A DNA stretch of 64,000 nucleotides from Corynebacterium lubricantis DSM 45231 (GTDB taxonomy: Bacteria; Actinomycetota; Actinomycetes; Mycobacteriales; Mycobacteriaceae), in contig NZ_KB902236.1 in assembly GCF_000379425.1 (NCBI RefSeq), forward strand, positions 127-64,126, in the 5' to 3' direction. Of the stretch, positions 61,465 to 64,000 are shown piece after piece. The notes beneath the pieces are model-generated. The model searched no databases and was not told the origin of the DNA. It saw only the letters and a program-made list of their open reading frames with translations. Numbering within the stretch: position 1 is the first letter of the stretch; each line of letters begins with the position of its first letter. The position numbers and the translations under genes are program-made.

Positions 61465-61497
61465 GAAGAACCATTAAAAATTCCTGAAAGGTTCTTC
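61465..61497 (+). promoter_or_regulatory. Hairpin around the binding-protein ribosome binding site
   Basis: GAAGAACC (61465-61472) complements GGTTCTTC (61490-61497), whose first bases belong to the GAAAGG ribosome binding site of the following gene (ATG 61500). The structure could partly block initiation. Confidence 0.4.
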
Positions 61498-61499
61498 GC

Positions 61500-62786
61500 A
61501 TGACGCACCGCATCACGCGCCGCACACTGGGCACCCTCGCCGCTGTCACTGTTGCCTCGGCTACCCTCGTCGCCTGCTCGAGCGGCGAATCTGACTCCGC
61601 TTCCCCTTCCGCCACCGAGGGCGCTTCGGGCGAAGAGGCCCGCGGCCCCATCACGTTTGCCATGGGCGCCAACGACGTGGACAAGCTCGTCCCCATCATC
61701 GAGGCATGGAACGCCGAGCACCCAGACGAGGAAGTCACCCTCCGCGAGCTACCCGGCGAGGCCGACGCACAGCGCGAAACCCTCGTGCAGTCCCTGCAGG
61801 CTGGCAACAGCGATTACGACGTGATGGCGCTCGACGTTGTCTGGACCGCCGACTTCGCCGCCAACCAGTACCTCGCACCACTTGAGGGCGACCTCGCCGT
61901 GGACACCGACGCGTTGCTGCCGGCCACCGTGGAATCCGCGACCTACAACGACACCCTCTACGCGATGCCGCAGAACACCAACGGCCAGCTGCTCTTCCGC
62001 AACACCGAGATCGTGCCTGAGGAACCAACCAACTTCCAGGAACTCATCGATTCCTGCACCGCCGCCGAGGACGCCGGCGTGGGCTGCCTGACCACCCAGC
62101 TCTCCCAGTACGAGGGCCTGACGGTGAACACCGTGGGCTTCATGGAAGGCTGGGGCGGCTCCGTTCTCGGCGAGGACGGCACCTCTGTCACCGTCGATTC
62201 CGCTGAATCCAAGGAGGGCCTCCAGGCGCTTGTCGACGCTTACGCCGACGGCGTGATCACCCAGGACTCCACCGCCGCGACCGAGGAAGAGACCAACCTC
62301 GCCTTCGTCGAGGGCCGCACCGCGTATGCCATCAACTGGCCATACATGTACTCCAACGCTGAGGGCGAAGCCTCCGAGATCGCCGGCAATGTCGAGGTCA
62401 GCCCACTCGTGGGCAAGGATGGCGTCGGCGTGTCCACCCTGGGCGGCTACAACAACGGCATCAACGTCAACTCCGAGGCCAAGATGACAGCCCGCGACTT
62501 CATCGAGTTCATCGTCTCGGAAGAAAACCAGCTCTCCTTCGCTGAGGCATCCTTCCCACCGGTTCTGGCGTCCATCTACGACGACGAAGACATCATCGCG
62601 GAGCACCCATACATGCCAGCGCTGAAGACCTCCCTGGAAAACGCGGCGCCTCGCCCGGTCAGCCCGTTCTACCCAGCAATTTCCAAGGCCGTGCAGGATA
62701 ACGCCTACGCAGCCCTGACCGCCGGCAAGAGCGTCGACGACGCTACCGCCGACATGAAGAGCGCAATCGAGAACGCTTCCAACTAA
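61500..62786 (+). CDS. Sugar ABC importer substrate-binding lipoprotein
   Basis: A 428-residue extracellular solute-binding protein of family 1. The signal ends in the lipobox LVAC with Cys26, and the n-region TRRTLG resembles a twin-arginine signal. The mature protein opens with a Ser/Glu-rich spacer, then ITFAMGANDVDKLVPIIEAWNAEHPDEEVTLRELPG and YDVMALDVVWTADFAANQYLAPLEG, typical of trehalose/maltose-binding proteins. YAMPQNTNGQLLFRNTEIV and GWGGSVLGEDG line the expected sugar cleft. It is followed by a terminator-like hairpin that could keep its level above that of the permeases. Confidence 0.93.
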   Translation: MTHRITRRTLGTLAAVTVASATLVACSSGESDSASPSATEGASGEEARGPITFAMGANDVDKLVPIIEAWNAEHPDEEVTLRELPGEADAQRETLVQSLQAGNSDYDVMALDVVWTADFAANQYLAPLEGDLAVDTDALLPATVESATYNDTLYAMPQNTNGQLLFRNTEIVPEEPTNFQELIDSCTAAEDAGVGCLTTQLSQYEGLTVNTVGFMEGWGGSVLGEDGTSVTVDSAESKEGLQALVDAYADGVITQDSTAATEEETNLAFVEGRTAYAINWPYMYSNAEGEASEIAGNVEVSPLVGKDGVGVSTLGGYNNGINVNSEAKMTARDFIEFIVSEENQLSFAEASFPPVLASIYDDEDIIAEHPYMPALKTSLENAAPRPVSPFYPAISKAVQDNAYAALTAGKSVDDATADMKSAIENASN

Positions 62787-62802
62787 CTCGAGTGCGATCC
62801 CC

Positions 62803-62836
62803 AAACACCTGCCCGCGAAAACCCGGGCAGGTGTTT
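62803..62836 (+). terminator. Intra-operon terminator between binding protein and permeases
   Basis: AAACACCTGCCCG and its perfect 13-base complement CGGGCAGGTGTTT, separated by eight bases, lie 17 bases after the binding-protein gene. Partial termination here would raise the binding protein over the permeases, a common design in sugar importers. Confidence 0.8.
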
Positions 62837-62863
62837 ATCACTTAAAAACCTGAAATCGGAGTC

Positions 62864-63886
62864 ATGCCCATGCGCACTAGAGCCCAACAAGCCAGGCGCG
62901 CGCTCTTATTGCTCTCGCCGGCGCTGATCGTGCTGGCAGTGGTCATCGGTTACCCGGTGCTGCGCGCCATCTACCTATCCTTCCAAGCCGACCGCCACCT
63001 CGACCCCGACACCGGTGTATTCGTCGAGGGTGGCTTCGCCGGATTCCAGCACTACCTCTACTGGCTCAACCAGCGCTGCATGGGCTCCGACGGCCTGGCC
63101 ACCACCTGCCCGCCGGGCGTGCTCTCCACCGACTTCTGGCCGGCGCTGACAAATACCGTCGGCTTCACGCTGGCCACCGTCACTCTGGAAACGATCCTGG
63201 GCATGATCATGGCGCTGATCATGGCAGGCAACTACAAGGGCCGCGGCCTCGTGCGCGCCGCCGTACTCATCCCGTGGGCCATCCCCACCGCGGTGACGGC
63301 GAAGCTGTGGCAGTTCATGTTCGCACCCCAGGGCATCGTGAACTCGGTCCTGGGCACCGACATCATGTGGACCACCGACCCCTGGGCCGCGCGCTTCGCC
63401 GTCATCATCGCCGACGTGTGGAAAACCGCCCCGTTCATGGCGTTGCTCATCCTGGCTGGCCTGCAGATGATCCCGAAGGAAACCTACGAGGCCGCCCGCG
63501 TCGACGGCGCCTCGCGCTGGCAGCAGTTCTGGCTAATCACCCTGCCGCTCGTGCGCCCCGCGCTCATGGTCGCCGTCCTCTTCCGCACCCTCGACGCGCT
63601 GCGTATGTACGACCTGCCGGTCATCATGATCTCGCCGTCGTCGAACTCGCCCACAGCCGTGATCAGCCAGCTCGTCGTCGAGGACATGCGCCAGGGCAAT
63701 TTCAACTCCGCCTCGGCCCTGTCCACGCTGATCTTCCTGTTCATCTTCTTCGTCGCCTTCATTCTCATCCGCTTCCTCGGCGCCGACGTCTCCGGTACCG
63801 GCGAGCAGAGAGCCGCGAAGAAGGAAGCTAAACGACGACAAAAGCGCGAAGCTAAGGCAGCCACAGTACAGATGGGAGCTAGCTAA
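62864..63886 (+). CDS. Sugar ABC importer permease 1 (MalF/UgpA type)
   Basis: A 340-residue inner-membrane permease with six helices, the first at ALLLLSPALIVLAVVIGYPVLRAIYLSF. The EAA motif that contacts the ATPase reads EAARVDGASRWQQFWLITLP near residues 208-227. A large extracellular loop (about 45-90, with two cysteines) follows helix 1. The C-terminus is unusually long and basic (AKKEAKRRQKREAKAAT). Start at 62864 or two codons on cannot be decided. It abuts the next permease. Confidence 0.92.
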   Translation: MPMRTRAQQARRALLLLSPALIVLAVVIGYPVLRAIYLSFQADRHLDPDTGVFVEGGFAGFQHYLYWLNQRCMGSDGLATTCPPGVLSTDFWPALTNTVGFTLATVTLETILGMIMALIMAGNYKGRGLVRAAVLIPWAIPTAVTAKLWQFMFAPQGIVNSVLGTDIMWTTDPWAARFAVIIADVWKTAPFMALLILAGLQMIPKETYEAARVDGASRWQQFWLITLPLVRPALMVAVLFRTLDALRMYDLPVIMISPSSNSPTAVISQLVVEDMRQGNFNSASALSTLIFLFIFFVAFILIRFLGADVSGTGEQRAAKKEAKRRQKREAKAATVQMGAS

Positions 63887-64000
63887 ATGAGAAGCAAAAA
63901 ATGGGCCACTATCCTGCACTATGTCGGCGTGGCATTCATCCTGCTCTGGGGCCTGGCGCCGTTCTATTGGATGCTGGTGGTCGCCTTCCGCGACTCCACA
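63887..64000 (+). CDS. Sugar ABC importer permease 2 (MalG/UgpE type), 5' part
   Basis: The first 38 codons, starting MRSKKWATILHYVGVAFILL, encode the basic N-tail and first helix (WGLAPFYWMLVVAFRDST), the typical opening of MalG-type permeases. The ATG directly follows the stop of permease 1. The rest of the gene is beyond the window. Confidence 0.88.
   Translation, partial: MRSKKWATILHYVGVAFILLWGLAPFYWMLVVAFRDST

Noticed and set aside
1..64000. tRNA or rRNA genes
   Set aside because: No cloverleaf-forming segment with conserved T-loop and acceptor sequences, and no rRNA-like sequence, was noticed on reading; a dedicated tRNA scan was not possible.

Overview
The window is a stretch of chromosome from a high-GC actinobacterium, most likely a Corynebacterium species. 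The support is combined: a single-chain type I fatty acid synthase of about 3,000 residues, a mycothiol glycosyltransferase (mshA) beside gpm and senX3-regX3, the 33-residue ribosomal protein bS22, actinobacterial heme genes gathered in one block, DUF222/HNH protein, and repeated leaderless starts in which a -10 box sits 7-8 nt before the start codon.

Layout. 1-3 kb is an AT-richer accessory edge: a truncated Cas3 HD-domain gene, apparently cut off by an inserted element that runs off the left end, a GIY-YIG/DUF4357 protein and a tiny membrane peptide. 3.1-5.8 kb carries menE and menA for menaquinone. 5.8-6.9 kb is a foreign-looking Abi_2 (AbiD/AbiF-like, HEPN) abortive-infection gene with a structured, repeat-bearing leader. 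7.1-9 kb holds an AEC transporter and small membrane and regulatory proteins. 9.3-30 kb is a long minus-strand cytochrome c maturation and heme biosynthesis supercluster: hemA, hemC, hemD, hemB, two membrane proteins, a P-type-ATPase-like protein lacking the catalytic aspartate, an EEP-family protein, hemE, hemY, dedA, a guanidine-III riboswitch plus SMR exporter, hemL, a phosphoglycerate-mutase-like protein, resA, ccdA, resB and ccsB. 30-40 kb holds glutaredoxin, a HAD-IB phosphatase, bS22, a BldC-like regulator, proC, ppx, regX3-senX3, gpm and mshA. 40-43 kb is lutABC for L-lactate oxidation with an LldR-type operator. 43-48.5 kb holds a DUF222-HNH protein and two tandem fadD paralogues. 48.5-50.6 kb is a compact sulfur-stress operon: two CsoR/CstR-type operators, a 52-residue cysteine-rich microprotein, a CoA-disulfide reductase-rhodanese fusion and a CstR-like repressor. 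50.8-59.8 kb is fas. 60.4 kb to the right end is a sugar ABC importer (ATPase, lipoprotein, two permeases) whose order resembles the trehalose importer genes of corynebacteria.

How the parts fit. Heme made from glutamyl-tRNA (hemA, L, B, C, D, E, Y) feeds the System II cytochrome c genes in the same block, and menaquinone genes and the quinone-linked lactate oxidation genes lie nearby. The two acyl-CoA ligases sit about 2.4 kb upstream of fas. The most unusual items are the degenerate P-type ATPase inside the heme cluster, the persulfide-type operon with its microprotein, the HEPN Abi gene with its structured leader, and the guanidine-III riboswitch. All identifications rest on reading motifs and context; no database search was run.
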